Under the pieces are notes generated by a model, which did not search any database, was not told where the DNA came from, and saw only the letters and a program-made list of their open reading frames with translations. Below are positions 34,266 through 49,300 of a stretch of 64,000 nt of DNA, piece by piece. This DNA is from Tyto alba (taxonomy: Eukaryota; Chordata; Aves; Strigiformes; Tytonidae). Both the position numbers and the translations under genes were made by a program. How positions within the stretch are numbered: the first letter of the stretch is position 1; each line of letters starts with the position of its first letter. Location of the stretch: positions 868,001-932,000 of the forward strand of contig NW_024881322.1 in assembly GCF_018691265.1 (NCBI RefSeq), written 5' to 3'.

Positions 34266-37200
34266 TCAGGTGCTGCTGAAACCGATTTACACCTCACTGG
34301 ATTGCAAAGCAGTCACACTTTCTCGGGAGTGTGATACAGATGTCTCCTTTTCCAGAGATTCGCTTCAGTTATTGCTTTGTAGTTAAAAGCAGGCATTGCA
34401 TAGCACAGCCCTACCTGCAGGATAATTTTCCCACCTAAACTGCTAACTCAAAATCTACTTTTGCTTCAATATGATGTGGAATGACTTTTTAGTTTTCTTT
34501 GGCAAACTGAAATATCTGAGGGTGGATGAATCATCTTGTTTGCCTGAGAAGAAACATGTTTTATTGTAGGACACTAACATCTCCTTTATTAAGGAAAACA
34601 CGGACATTCAGAAAGCTGAAGAGAAGGGAGTCGTGCTGCTTTCTTCTTCCTCTCAGTGGTTAGAGATGGCTATTCAGAGCAGGGCCTTCCGTGAACTTGA
34701 ATGTTCCCTCTCCTGTTTTATAATTTGATTCTAAAGTATTGTGAGGAAATATTCTCATCCCATCTTACCGTGGCCATTCTAGTTTGTGTTAATCAAATGA
34801 ACGTCCTCTGGGCAAAAGCAGGAATGACTTCTGCTTCCTTATAGTAGAGCCTATGGTAAGGGTCTCTCAGGTACTTGGTTTTGCTTCTGTGAATGTGCAA
34901 TATTTACCGTGATATAATTTGGCCACTAAAATATGAAAATCTCTTAGTGTAGCATGGAAGAAGGTGGAAGGAAAATGAAATATGCATGAAGTAAAATTCT
35001 CTTCTGTCATCTAGAAAGTGTGAGAGAATTGGAGTTCGTGAAACACAGAAAAAAATGTGGAAGTGATATTTGAAAGTACTTTTTGGAGCCTTCCTTCTAA
35101 TTTTCTTTTTATTAGAGAGCTGCTTTGCAAAGAAACTGAAGATGATAAGCATGATTTTTGGTAATGTTTTCTTTTTCAAATCTTCCATCGTTAATTCAGA
35201 CTGCTGAGCTGAAATCTTTATGGGCTTTTAGAAGGTAATTTGCAGGGTCTTGCCTTGACTGGAGGATTTATATAGTTTTAAACACTGGGTTGTTTTTATG
35301 TTTCCAATTAATTAGCATGCAAATGCACTTGCACACTATATTAGAAGACTCACAGTAGGGTCTGCAAAATCAGTCTTGAAAATTTGGAAAATCTCCAGAA
35401 TTAAACTATGCATTAGAATTGCCCTTTGCGTGTACATCATAAAATAATATTAAATTACAAGGACATATACTGGATTTTTTTTTTTTATACTTTAGGACAC
35501 AGGATAGACGGTGCTCATTTAGGACAGATTCATTTCACCTCAATTTAGCTGCCTACCAATTAGGCATGTAGCTTAAGCCAGATGTCTAATTATCCTCTAA
35601 AGTCAAAGGAGAAATAGAAGGAGCTACGCATGGTTGTTATTCCTGCTCATCTCAGAAGACTATCTTGGGATGGGATGAATCGCCCCTGGAGATATCTGCG
35701 TCTCTTCAGTGAGAACAGACTCTACAGGACTACATTAGAGTGGGCCTTTTGCACAGCTAAATTTAGGTGAGATGTGTCCTGCCTTTAATGGGCAGCTATT
35801 TGATGTTGTTTTGCTGCCTCAGTGTTCAGTATGCAGTGCTGGTCTTTATCGCCAAGTTGGGTAACATCCTATTCAAACCCAGCTCTGAGGACAGAATTAT
35901 TCATTTCCTCTGACCTTTTCTACAGCAATTGTCAGTATTTTGTCTGGGTGCTTCACAAATGTATGTTATTCTTATAGCCACCATGGGAAATAAGGACAGA
36001 CTGTTACCCTCATTTTACAGGCAACCTTTATTTTTAGAATTTCCTTGCATTTTGAATATCTGGCTTTGCAACTTCAATAATGTACCTTACATAACTTTGT
36101 GGCTTTTTTTTTTTAATCAAACCAAGTAAGAAAAAGCCAACCATGACAATCTGGTGATAACACAGAATCATATATTAGTTTCCCACTCCCTTTCAGAGGG
36201 TCTCTGCTTGGCAGGGAAGACTTCTCAGAATCTGCTTCTTACTGATAGCAGCCCTGAAACAGATCCTGGCAGTTTGCTGGGAGAAGTATCCTAACTCACA
36301 TAGCCCAGGTTTCAGGTGCCCCTGAAAAGCCTACTAATAGTATCTCTTATTCCTTAGTTTTATCGAGGTTTTCTGTCATTAATCAGCAAACATCAAGGTA
36401 AAAGGTATTATTCTGGTAGGGAAAAGAGTTCAGTACTGATAACAAAGTTAGGGGCACATCTGATGGTGAACTTCCTTAGTTCTTACAGAGAAGTCCTGAA
36501 GCACAGGAGTGAAGGGAATGACTCGGCTGCCACCCTGCAGTTGCTTTGCTAATTTAGGGGGGTTTACTGCACTTCAACTTTGGTCAGCCCGTGAGGGTCA
36601 AGTGAAGGTAGACAGGAATGATTTCCACGTGTAAACGGTTCTTGCTCAGAAATAATAAAATCGTAGCCACAGCTGGACCTTCTCCCCTGTCTGTAAGACT
36701 TTACAAATTCTGTATCCTCAGAAGTTAGCCACTTCGCAGAGACTTTAATGTTCTGGCTTTTTCCAGAGCTCTCACAGACACCAGCCGGAGGCAGATGCTG
36801 AAAGGGGAGCATGGCACTTAGAAAGCAGTTCCTTCAGCATGAAGGTGCTGTTAACCTTAGGGATCATTCTGGCTAAGTTAGGGAAGTTTAAACCACTTAA
36901 ATGATCACTTATGTTAATGGATAAGGTAATAAGGGGATTAAAGTGTGTTCCTTTTCACCATGGGAAGTATTTTCCAACATCAATGAGCTTCTCATTGAGA
37001 TCTGACTCACTTCAAGCCCTTGCTTCCAACAGTGGAAAAGAGTGCTATTTTTTTTTTTTTTTTTTTTTTTTTAAGCTGAAAACCAGTAGCATCTTCTTCC
37101 AGGAAGTTGTAAGTCTGGTCCAAAATTTCTCGAAAACACTCATGTTGAGGGAGATACAGTGGAGAACTTAATCCTGGGTGGTGGAATCCATAATCAACTG

Positions 37201-40200
37201 AAAAGAGGGTCTTACAGCTGGAAATACTGGGCAAATGTTAGGTCAGACAATGCCTGCAGTAGCACTGTTTGTTCACTAAGAATTCTTTGTAATGTAAAAA
37301 ATTAGTTTTCCAGTGCACACATTGCAAGCTAAAATGATGCTCGTGGCACCATTTCAGAATTCTTAATTAAAAAAAAAAATAAAAGAAAAAAAGGGGGAGG
37401 CAAAAAAAAAATAGCTGAACTCAGGACCATATTAAATAGGAGTTTAAATACTGGCTGCATGTTGGTTCCCAAAAAGAAATTATCATTGCACTGGGTTACA
37501 GTGAAAAGTTCTCGTTAGAACTTTTGCTGGGGTCAGGATTTTACCTCTGGGGTTGATTGTAGAGCGTATACTTTAAAATGACATTCAGTACACTGTTCTA
37601 CTTGTCATTCTAAGCAAAAGAGAAACTTATGGCTGAGACCTTCCTCTTAGGACGAGAAATTTTCTTTGTTTTGTATTTGGTGCATACAGCTATTAGCCTG
37701 ATTTGAGTTATATATTTAACAATTCAGAAATGAAGAAGGTATTTTCTTGCTTCCAAGATATGAGTTTGGAATGCCTCAGACTGTGTTTGAGGGAATGAGA
37801 GGTTACTGAAATAACCCAGAGGCCTTTTCTTGCATTCATTCGTTTCTGGTTTCAATTTTTCATGTGCAATTTTAAATTTTCCCCCAAATGTCTTTAACTA
37901 TGGCTTACAGATTTCATTGGCCTTGATCAAAATATTTTGTGTGATGTTTCCATACCTTCTGATGTTTAGAATTTTCTCATAAAATTAAGTTTTCTTTAAC
38001 ATTATGAACTATCATTATTTGAGGTCCTGTGAATTGCAAAGAGGTCTGAAGAACTGCATGATAAAAAGATGCCTGCATTACCATTCAAATATCATTAATA
38101 TTTTTAATCTTACTTGATGAGATTACAAAGATTCTTTCCAAAATCAAAAAGATGTAGTTATTAACCTGTGCAACCTTTGACTGTCAGGAAATGGATCAAG
38201 TGTTCTTAATGATACATAAGAACTCATTTTAACTCTAAGTCTGGTATTTTCTTCAGAAAAGCACAGCAGAACTTAATCTGCTGTGAGCTTCATAGTTCTT
38301 TAAAAGTGTTATTGTATGTGCCTACATGTGTGAAAATATTTATCTTTACAGCATCATTAGCAAGCCTATATTGCTGATAGCCCAGCAGTCTTGCAATTCA
38401 GACAAAGATTGATCTTTTCCCCCCTATCTTGTTTATAATGACAGGAATTCTTGGCAAGGGCTGCAGAGCTTTGTTTTGTAAGGCTGTATAAACCTGGCTG
38501 CAGATTCCATCACTGAGGACACTAAAAGGAATCAGTTTTGCACCTACCTTTTCTCTGAACTTAAACTTTTGGTACGGATTGGTAAGCTGCTTGCTTTCTT
38601 CTCCATTCCTCTTTTCCTGCAGTAATCCTCGTAGCTTCTCCTTTGTGGACAGAAGATGCTCAGAGTGAGGGCAGAGCCCCATAACGCTCCTACCTCTGCC
38701 AGGGTGCGGTGGAACACGTCTCTGCCTCCGGAAGGTGCAGTGAGATTTACAGTTTGTAAAATGGGCTGGTAAATTTAGTCAGACAGAACATGGTTGCAGT
38801 GGACCAGAAAGCGAAGGGCAAGACCACTAATCTTTCAGAAAGAGCTGTATATTTAAAGACAAGAGGCCGAGACCTTCGTTTTACACTCTCTCAACAGGTA
38901 CGGTCAGAGCCTGTATGTTGTAAGTGCATACAATTTTTAGAGAAAACCTGATCATTTTCGCTACCCAAATTCACTCCAGATAGTCATACTTCTAGCTGGC
39001 ATAATCACAGCCGATTTGGGTTGTCACAGCTGGTTTGTGCTGTCACTTGTTTGCATGCCTGGAAGACTTAGGCAATTATCCCAGGAAATCAACTGAAAAA
39101 ATAAGCATCGCTGTCTTCTTATGTAAAGGGAGAGAGCTCTTTTTCATATGTAATTAATTTTCTTTTCCTTGATCTACTACATACCCATTTTATGTGAACT
39201 GATAATCATGCATTAAATATGTATTAATTCTGCTGGTTTAGTTTCATATAATTTTATATACATTTGAATGCATAGTATTTGAAAATGTCTTCTGCCAAAT
39301 TACAATACAGATTTTTTTTTGAGTAAGAAACATAAGCATTACATTGAAGTGTGGCTGTTAAAATACAAAGAAATAATGTAAGTAACTGCTGTTCAAGATA
39401 AGATTGATAGTCTCCCAAGAGGCCAGTATTAGTTCTCTGGAGTGGTGAAGAGGCCAAAGGTGGAGAATTAGGCAGTACCTTGCTTATGGATCGGCTGTCT
39501 TGAAGGGCATTGCTGTCTTCTGCTTTAAAAACAGAGGGAAAATGTCTCCCATTTCCTTTGGAAAAACACTCCCTCCTTTTTCCTTGCCAGTTTCATTCTT
39601 TCACAAAAAGAGCCTAAATGGGTGCACAGTAAATTTGGTGATGCAGAAGACAGAAATGTACCACATTCAGTCTTTGAGGACAATTGGATTTTGGCTTATT
39701 CCAAATTTTTTAAGGACATGTTTAAATGGGGAACTGTGGAGAAAGTGATGGGAGAAAGTGGTACCTTTTCCCTTAACCTTGAAACTTTGGTTCCTCTTCG
39801 TCATGAAACTGTGTAAACTTATAGGGTGGGTGGAGCAAAACACTCTAATTTACTTCAGTGTTTTCTGTGCAACAACAGTGTTGGGATTATCAAGATGTTA
39901 GTCCAACTAACTAACCAGATTTTGGACAAACAGAGTTCTGCCAATGGTCTTTTTGTCGAAGATAGGACATACAATATTAACAGCGTCTAGAGCCTGAACA
40001 TCATGACTGCGCATTTTCTGTGCCTATAATATTTAATGCAGAGAAAAATCCAACGGGAGACCTGTTGTTTAACTGAATCCCTATGAATCCAGCTAGGTGG
40101 AAGAATCTGGCAGGAAAGGCTGCTCTGATAAAGTAAAAATGGATTCATTATGGCCCCAATATTTTTGTAAGTTGGAGGCACTCACCTGTATAATACAGAA

Positions 40201-43200
40201 ATACATATTTGGGATACAGTCACTGGGGGATATATTGGGATCAAGTACAGTGGGAATTTATGCCTCTGGAGAAGACCAGTCAGAAATTATTTCTTAATAT
40301 ATTTTTAATATATTTTCTTTTTTCTTCATATTGGTTTATTTATGGCACCATACAATTAGTGTCCTGGAAGGTTTGATAGCATGAAAGATTTTGGGACCAG
40401 TACGTTAACATCATGAAACAATGTCTATGATTGTCAATTCCATGTAAAGAATACTATGGTCTTTTAAAGCATATATGAGGAATTTAAAAAATCCTCCACA
40501 CTGGCAAGGAGATCTGCATAAAGAATAGGATGTATATAAAGATTTTAGTTAAATCTTAAACTCATCTCCTGTTTTTGAGGTTATCTGGGCTTGTATAAAC
40601 CTTATCTAAGAAGTTTCTTCCAAAGACATGGGAAAAAGACATAGAGTGGGTGACCCACTCATGGTTACCATTAGAAAAGTTTGGCAAAACAGTGGCAATT
40701 TGATACGTATTCGAGCTGCACTTCTAGGAAGCTTTATTTTTTAAGTCAACTTGTGGTTGTGAATGATGGGAACTGACAAGGATAGGAACCGAAACTTTTG
40801 AGAGGTGCATTTGGTGAAGATTCTTGTAGATCTGGTCAGAAAAGAGACTAAGACTTTTTTTTTTTTTTTTTTTAGAAATTTTACTTGAGAAAAGCTGACT
40901 CTTGTCAAAAATAAGTAAGTGCAGGATTATACACATTGGTGATCACCAGGTGCAAAACCAGAAATCTAAAGAGACTAGTTATTGAAGAAACGGTGGTGGG
41001 TCATCGTATTGGAAGATAAATTGTTATGCTAGAGGCATTATTGAAGGAGAAAAAACTGTTCTTGGAAATATGTAACCCCGAGGAATTTTGGAAACATCAG
41101 GGTTATTTGGGGTTATTTTGGAAATAACCTTGAGAAGATAATTAGAAAAGAAAGGGCAGTAGGTCATTTTGATAGAAGACAATCAATAGTTTCCTATAGT
41201 AGATCAATGGGAGGCCTGGTGTTTGAGGGTGATAATAAGGAAAGAAGACTTTGGAGAATCTTCAAATGTTATCAGGTATATTTAGACATGAATAAATAGT
41301 TGTTTGGCTTTGTTTACTTACACTTGTATTTGCTCCTGGTTTTAAAATAGTGGTGGTCTGTAGAAAGAAACTAACTCAAATAATCATCATTTCAGGTCTC
41401 AGACATATAAAGTTTTAGCTTTGACTCAAGGTTGCTATACTACATATCCCACCAAGACAAGCCTTACGAAAAAAAAAAAAAAGTGATGTAGTCTGTTATC
41501 TTCTCCTTTATACTCTATTCATAAATTAGCAGTTGCCTTCCACAATCTGGCATCTCCAACACTCAGAATAGGCATTATTATTCACCAATACCTATCACCA
41601 AGATGCTTGCCTTTTTAACAAACGTGTAATATTTAACTGCTGGTCTGAAATGTGCACAGATGTAACACGATATGTGTGTTGATACTTATGGGCCATCGGA
41701 GAACGCTGGCTGTTCTCAGAGTGGGTGATGTGTGTCCTTAAGAAGGGAGGTGGTGGTTGTTGAGACACTTATACTGGTGGGTGGAATTCTGATGAATATA
41801 TTTATGCACTACTCTGCTCTGATGAACTCTGTCTAGAAAATGCAAGCAAATAATATTGTATATGGATTTTCTGTCTTTTGAAGAACTTTGTGTAAAAGCC
41901 AGCAATTATTCACAGAGCCCAAATATTATGAGGCAGTAATAATATCATGTTTCCTTGAAGAGTCCTCTTATTCCCAAAACTCTCCCATGGGTTGGTAGCC
42001 TTCCTTCTTGAAGATCCCTGTAGGGATGCTCTGCCCTGGCACCACTGTAGGCAAACTCAGCTACTTCTCTGATTTTTCTCACAGTTCTTTTCCATAGCAT
42101 GTTCTTCCCTCTCTCCACCTTTCTCCTTTACAAGTTACTTTCGTCAGTGTTATAGCAGTCTCTCACTTTTTAATAATGATTTTGAAAGAGTGGTCACCAA
42201 TCAATGTAGTGCCTTCGATGCTTAAGTACTTTAGACTTCAGAGCATAATCCAGTGTGCTCTCACGACTGAGCCGGCATGGTTTAACAAGTTACTACCTCT
42301 CAATTTGTCTGATACTCCCGCCTGCCAAGCTCTTTCACTGTAACAGACAGTTTGGGCTTTTCAGTCAGAGATCGCGCTGAACTGACCAGTCTGTTGTATG
42401 TTCCCTGGTAAAACACAGCCTAGTGACGATGCATCTCTTTCTCACATTTCAGTTGTCTTTAATATCTTTACTCCAGAGATATTACTGAATATCGTAATTG
42501 GGGTTTTAACCCAAAGACCATTAAATATTGTGGTTTAATCTTGTATGGATTCTCAAATGAATTTCTGAATGAAGAAAAATCCTGAAAATGCTTTGAAAAA
42601 TTCCACTGCATCAATCACTTATTTTTGTTTTTCAGCTTTCCTTGTAATACTATTCAGAACTTTTGGCTGGATTTCTGTCTTTATGCAAATGACCACCATA
42701 ATTACAGTTGAGTAAAGGGCATCTCTTTGACTTCTGTTTTTCAAAATTCGTTCAAAGCCACAGAGTATTGGATACTAATATTATTCTGCATTTTAATGAT
42801 TTCAAGACCTCATTTGCTATATAACTTCTATAAAAAACCTGTCAGCTTTAGCCTACTCAAATACGGTCACCTTTCCTTCATATGGATTAATTCAGATAAT
42901 ATATTGTATTTCAGTACACAGATTGCTTTAGCAATATTGCCTGTCCATTTAGGGGATTAGCATTTGTGCAATGTTGCGGAGCTACGGCATTCTGTCTGCT
43001 GAAGTTAGAGAATTATTATTTACAACAGCGTGCCCTCTTTGAGTAACAAATTGCCCAACTGCGGCTATCGCTGCTCTCCCACTCATTGCTCATATAAGTA
43101 ATCAGCAACTGCACTGCTATTTTATTGCAGGGTTTGTTTATGAATGTTCTTTTTAGATCTCAAATCATGACGATAATTCCAAAATAATGAACTCGTATGG

Positions 43201-46200
43201 GACACCATTTTAACAAGTAGCACGATCCATGTAGTGGTTCAGGGCCAGGGCTAAAATCTTCAGTGTCTAGTAATTTTGGGTGCTCCTGCTTTTGGAAGCC
43301 CAGCTGTAGTGATTGTTCAGACTGATTTGTTTGTTTGTGTTCAGATCGTGTGCCGGTTGGTTACGTGGCTTCCAGACTGGACCTGCCTGTGGTCCCTTCG
43401 GGCACTGGCAGAGAAAGTGAGTGTCTGCTGCCTACAGACGTACCCCTACAAGCAAGAGGGGCAAGAACCACTGCATGCATCAGAAATGTTTGATGGATTT
43501 TTAGAGGGCTAGTCAGAAGCAGCTCTGTCAGGTACATCTCCTACTCCTCTCCTCTCTTCTTTCTTAGCTTCCTCCTCCCTCCCTTCTTCCTTGTCTTTAC
43601 TTAGGGACATGTAATTCAAGAGCTGGTACGTGGCATCAAAGGAGATAGAGCTGGATTTCCAAAGCTAAATGGATTGCTGCCATTATATGGAAGTATTTCT
43701 TAAATCAGGTGGGGTATCGATTACTTTTCTGAAGGGGCTAATTGAATCTGATAACAGAGAAAGCAATTTTTTGAAACACTGCCTTAAGAACTATATTATC
43801 TAAAAGGCACATGAGATGGGTGCAGCAATCAACGTTTTTGTCAATAGCTCAAAGTACTGAGAATGTCCTTAAATGCTGGTTCTTAAAATACCATCATTTT
43901 GCGTTTCTGTGCAAAAAAGGATATGTTAGGTAAACATAAAAATAAATGCTTTCTTCTTAATTTTCCTTAACTGTAACTTCCTTAACCTCCCTTTGAAAAA
44001 TAGCCTGTGCTTAATAACATTTGCAGAAGGCTCATGTGGAAATTCATGTAAAGTCAGGACTCCTGATTTAGAAATTACACTTTACACCTGTGCTTAAGGC
44101 TAATAATATTTCTGAATGCTCTACTGGATAAGTCCAGAAAAAAATTAATGTGGGGCAGATGTAATATCTGATTTGAAAATAGGCCGAATTTCCAAACCCC
44201 TGAAGAAAGTTTGGGCACCAGGTGTGTTAATGAAGTAAAAATTGCTGGTTTATAAATGCGAAGCTGGGCACTGAATCCTCGCGGGGTGGGTTCCTGGGCT
44301 CTTCAGTAGTCTGAGGGGGGAGGATTGGGAGCCGGCTCTCAAAAATGGTAACAGTGCCTCTTTGGCTCCCTCGCAGTCCTCATTCTGGCCACAGTCACAA
44401 AGCCCATTTTGGCAATTAGCCTGTGGGGCCACCACTGTTCAGCTGGTCCCCTCAGCTCGAGGGATGTTCCCAGGACAGGCTACGGGTTCAACCTCCCAGC
44501 CTGGGTTACTTGCTAATTAGGGACGGAGCTTTTCCCAGTGCTGGAAAGACAGTTTGGCAGGCCCCTTACTGCTGGCTTTGACAGTGCATTATGCTGTGCA
44601 ATAGAGTTTCTGCTCTGGGTTAAGTTAGTTTGAAGACTTGGTGAATAATTCTTGTTCTTGTAGGCTAGTGTAAAAAAAAAAAAAAAAATGTAATAGGCAT
44701 ATTTGCAAAGGGATCCACAGGGCTTTAGCCATACAGTGCCCTTTAATTTCAGCAGAACACTCAAGACCTTATCCTCTTACCATACTATCTCTCATTTAAG
44801 GTACATTTAGAAACATTGACTTTTTTTAGACTTCTGTATTATGTATTTACTTTCTATGGCATCTCGTTAACTTCTCTATGAATGCATCAGAGGGATAAAA
44901 TTGGAACATGAGTTTGCTTAATAGGGTACTTCGTTATCATCTTGAGTAAACATTCCTAAACAGTCTTGAAGCACTTACAAATGACACCAATCTGAAACGA
45001 AAGTAATCTTGTTTCAAATGGAATCTCTCCATGTCTGAGTTTTGTCCTTTCTCATGGCTGTGGAGCCTAAAGCAAGGCTTGTTTGAGCTCCTTCATCAAT
45101 AGTGCACAGGGAAGATTTTCAAATACTTGCCTGTTGTCTAATTTGCATCTTTAAGCTACTCCTTCAGAGCAAGAAAAATAATAAAGAAATTACCCAGCAG
45201 TACAGAACATAGCCTCTGTCTGATTTAGCGGTTCCATTACCGTTGTGATTCATGGCTAGTTCATACAAAAGAAATTAGGTTATATATTACTATTAGGAGA
45301 TTAACATTTCATGAATTTAATAAATGCTCTCATGGCTACTTCAAAATCTAATTCCCTGGCCTAAAATGTCACCAATGTCTGCTTGTTTTAGGTAAAACAA
45401 TTTATTTCAGTTTAGTAGTGCTGGGGGAATATATTAGCTGAGATTCAGTTTGAGTGGAGTTACTGCCCTTTTATTTCACCCTTTGCCCCCTCCTTTCCAT
45501 ATATCTAAAATGCTATAATGTTAGAATGATGCAGGAAAAAAACTCTGTTACCTGACCTCATGCAGGGGAGAATGACGTACTAGCTTACATCATCAGGAAC
45601 GGAGATGTCAGGTTCTTAAGAATAAGCCTATTGGACATACATAGGAAAGTTAATTTATGGTATTATGTATAGGCAGTGGTCATATTCCAATAACTTGAGT
45701 ATATGTTCATTCTACTGCTCTCCATGGCATAATATGATTTTCTTAAAGTCCCTCAGCAGTGTTCACTGCAGACTTAGAATGGGTAATATTAGAGGCTTTA
45801 TTCAGTTGTGGTAAATATAAATACATAATATTATTTTCTCTCCAACTCAGATTCAAATTCATTTGTTTTATGGATAAAACAATGACATCTTGCTGCATTT
45901 AAGTATAATTCTGGTTCTTTTTTTCTTCCCACACTGGTATCAGAAGGATCCTGCAATCTGTGCTCAATCTGAACTGAGATCCACCCCACACCGCCACGCT
46001 GCAGACTCCCCCTAAAAAATTTGCACAGTGAAATTTTATGGACTTCTACATGCCAAAGTTCTGTTCCTGCCATTGCCCTGCATCATTTTGGTCTTGGCAG
46101 CTCGAAGCAGCTGAAGCCATCGCCAGACTGGGATGGGAAATGCAGGGTTTCTCCTCTTGGGAGCCTTGGATGCCCGTTTTCAGGATGCCCGGTGCACCAT

Positions 46201-46322
46201 TCCCACAGGCACAGTAGCTGCTGCTTCCTCCAAATGGCAGTGGTGCTAAAAGCAACCCCATGGATCATTTTCTTGTTCCTCTGTCCCTGGTGCAGTTATG
46301 TGAGGTTTTTGTGTTTTTTCTG
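34266..46322. other. Intergenic, no gene seen
   Basis: Twelve kilobases of AT-rich DNA without a supported gene. It includes a T25 run at 37048-37072, and a homeodomain/POU-type motif cluster at 35305-35324 described under findings. Confidence 0.6.
37048..37072. repeat. T25 homopolymer
   Basis: Twenty-five uninterrupted T bases; no element boundary is recognisable beside it. Confidence 0.9.
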
Positions 46323-46348
46323 TTTTTTTTTTTTTTTTTTTTTTTTTT
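46323..46348. repeat. T26 homopolymer
   Basis: Twenty-six T bases directly followed by CCGGTCCCCTGCAG. The arrangement would suit an antisense poly(A) tail or a 3' splice site, but no exon or retrocopy is recognisable after it. Confidence 0.9.
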
Positions 46349-49300
46349 CCGGTCCCCTGCAGAATGTAGCAGTGGGAAGATGGAGGAGGGAGAGGGCTTC
46401 TTCTCAAGGCTTGTGCTTTGGTGCCTGGAGAGCTTGCGGAGGATCTGGAAGAGTGAGATAAATGCTTTTCAGACCAAGGAGAGGGATGAGTCTGGGCTGG
46501 AGCTGAACCTAGATCAGAAATCTTCTAACTGCTGAACTGTTATTTAAAAGAAGACTAGAGTAAATTATGGGGTTTTAATTAAAAAAAAGAGGAAACCCCT
46601 TACTTGTATCTTGAAATAAATGGCTTGAATACCAAATGTCATGGAATAACCAGCTGAGCTCTGAAGGGAATCTAAAGCCCTGAAGAAAACTGGCCATATT
46701 TGAACTGCTCATCGTGGTTAGAATTAGAGCCCTGGCCAAGCCCCAGTGTGTTGGCCTTTTAAAACTGTCAGGTGTGGGCGATGGTGCCAAGTCAGAGTCC
46801 AGCTCTTTCTCTCCGCCGCGCCTGAGGAGGGGCCAGCCCGGTGCCTTCAGGTTTGCCCCCCACTGTTGCGTCTCGAAGCTTCTGCCCCCATCCCAGCTCC
46901 AACACCAGAGGTTGCCCCTCTCTGCCTTGCCCCCCGTCCCGTTCCCCTGACAGCACCGGGGCCTGGGCGGAGAGGCAGGATCAGTCCCCAAACCAGCCCG
47001 ACCCTGGCTGGGCCATCACGAGTCGGCAAACATTGCTTTCTGGTCTGCACTTACAAAGATGAACCTATTGAGTTATTAAAAAAGAGTGTTTTCTTCTTCT
47101 GAAAGGAAGAGTTTTCTGTGGCCATTCCTGCCACAAGACTTTTCAACTTTTAAGGCGGTATATATTTCCCTTACCTGCATTTTTGTGGTAGTTGTATTGT
47201 ATTTCAGAAATCGCTTCCCCAGTGGATTTCCATTTCTAAATGATCTTTGAGCTACTACTTCGTTCACTCTCAAAATCCATCCTCTGAACCATCTTTATTA
47301 CAGTGCCTCAAAGACAAATACAATGCATCGTTAATTGGCAGTTGGGGATCACTCATCGTGATCGATTTACTTTTAAATTACTTTGACATGAGGAACAATA
47401 AACCTGGGCATGTAACTCACTTTCATAATGGTATGTTATTGCTGTTATCCTCATGTCTATACACTTTGTGTCTGCAGTTTGCCTAAAATCACTGCCTTGG
47501 TTTTGCTTTGAAACACACAAATTGTCTAAAGCAGAGGCGGTGCTTTCCTGTGACATTCAGACAGCAATTGCAATTGTCTTCTGGTGCTTTTTAGGGCAAT
47601 GGAAAGATTCTGTGGAAAAGAGGTTTAGTTTACAATATTTTGGACTCATCTGCCAAGATGAAACTTCAGGTGATAAGGTTTTGTTGACCTACAGTCCTGT
47701 TCAAAACGAAAACTTGTGTTCTAAAATGGGAATGTTCTTCCCAAACTTTTTCCTGCTTATTCATGGGCTAGAGATTTGTTGATTGATTTCTTTCAAAGAC
47801 ACCCTTAGAAACAAGTAAAATATTACATTTTCCTTGTATTAGTAGGGGAAAGTAACTTGAAAACATCCGTTTATGTAATTATGCCAATCCTGAATTATAT
47901 CCAAAGGTAACTTAGAAAATTTTAAAAGCTGTAAGCTTTCAGTCTTTGTGATCAGTAACATTACATTAATTTTAAAAGTGCTCAGATTATTTTTTTCTTC
48001 CATAATTGAGCTGATGGCATAATCTGAACAGGACTTTGACCATGGTGCATGCCCGTGAGCTGACCTCTTTATCTAAAGACCTTAATGGGAAGCTCTGCAA
48101 GGCTCAACAAACAAAATTCAAAGGGTATAAAAGCAAAGGCTAGAAGTAAGGGAAGTTTGTAGGGAAACAAACACCCTTATTTTCCTAAAATCCTCATCTG
48201 GGCCATCTTGGAGAGGAGAAACAAATATACTAACAGGCAACTGCAGCTTGTGGCGAATCTTGCAGCCTCCCAGCTCTGTGCCACCGCCGCGAGCACTTTG
48301 CTCTTGGACGCTGCCCCAGAGCTAGAGACTAGAAGACTCCAAGAACCCATGCGTTTGTGAATCCCTGATAATCTTAAATGTAATTCTTCAGCTTAATGTC
48401 ATGTTTATCACCTGTATTTTATTAGGGTGAGAGATATCCCAGCTTTAATTTTAGGACATTTGCCTGCATACGGGTCTTTGTGACCTCCTGTAAAACGCAT
48501 GTTGATAAAAGAATAAAAAATAAAAGTTTCCCAAATGAAAACAGTTCTGAAAGAATAGCCTCTGATACCTTAATATTTGGGCTCTATATTTGAACTTCTA
48601 GAAGTCTTAGAATCAGATGGTGTAAACTTACACTTACCAAAGAGCTGCCTTCCCAGAAGAAAGCTTAAGTGGCCTGAGATTGGAGTTCAGGTAATAGATA
48701 CTCTGCTTCACTGCTGAGTGAACACACTTTAAGTCACTCTGGCTGCAGCTGGGGATTCAGTAAAATTGATTGTTACTTTCTAGAGTTTACAGATTATTTC
48801 TTGATGTAGTTTTGTTGATTTAACTCTTTCTGTAATCGACTCTTAAATCTTTGCTGAGATTATACCCTTGATTTGATTTTAAATTTGGCAGCAGCATTGG
48901 TTTATTCTCAATATAAGATAAAGTTAGGAATGATTAAACTATGGTAGCATTTTCCTGTTTTTCTTGATTTCTTTTTTGGTTGTAATTTGGTTTCAATGTT
49001 TTTTAATAACATTCATGTGAAGAAATAAAATCTGGTTTCCTTCAGTAAGTAAAGTGGATCTTAAATCCTCTAAGACCAGCTCTGTTTTGTTAGTCCTTGA
49101 TTCATAGACTAAGCCACAGGATAATGTCATTGCTGGGTTTACACTGGTTTTAATTTTTGATATTTCAGCCATACATATAAAGACTCAGGCATGCTGTTTA
49201 AGCTGAACTAGCGTGTATGGAAGGGAATACAAGCACTACATTGGCAATGTGGTCATACAATAGGTGCAGAGAGGCCACATTTGGCAGCAGGCGGAAGCAT

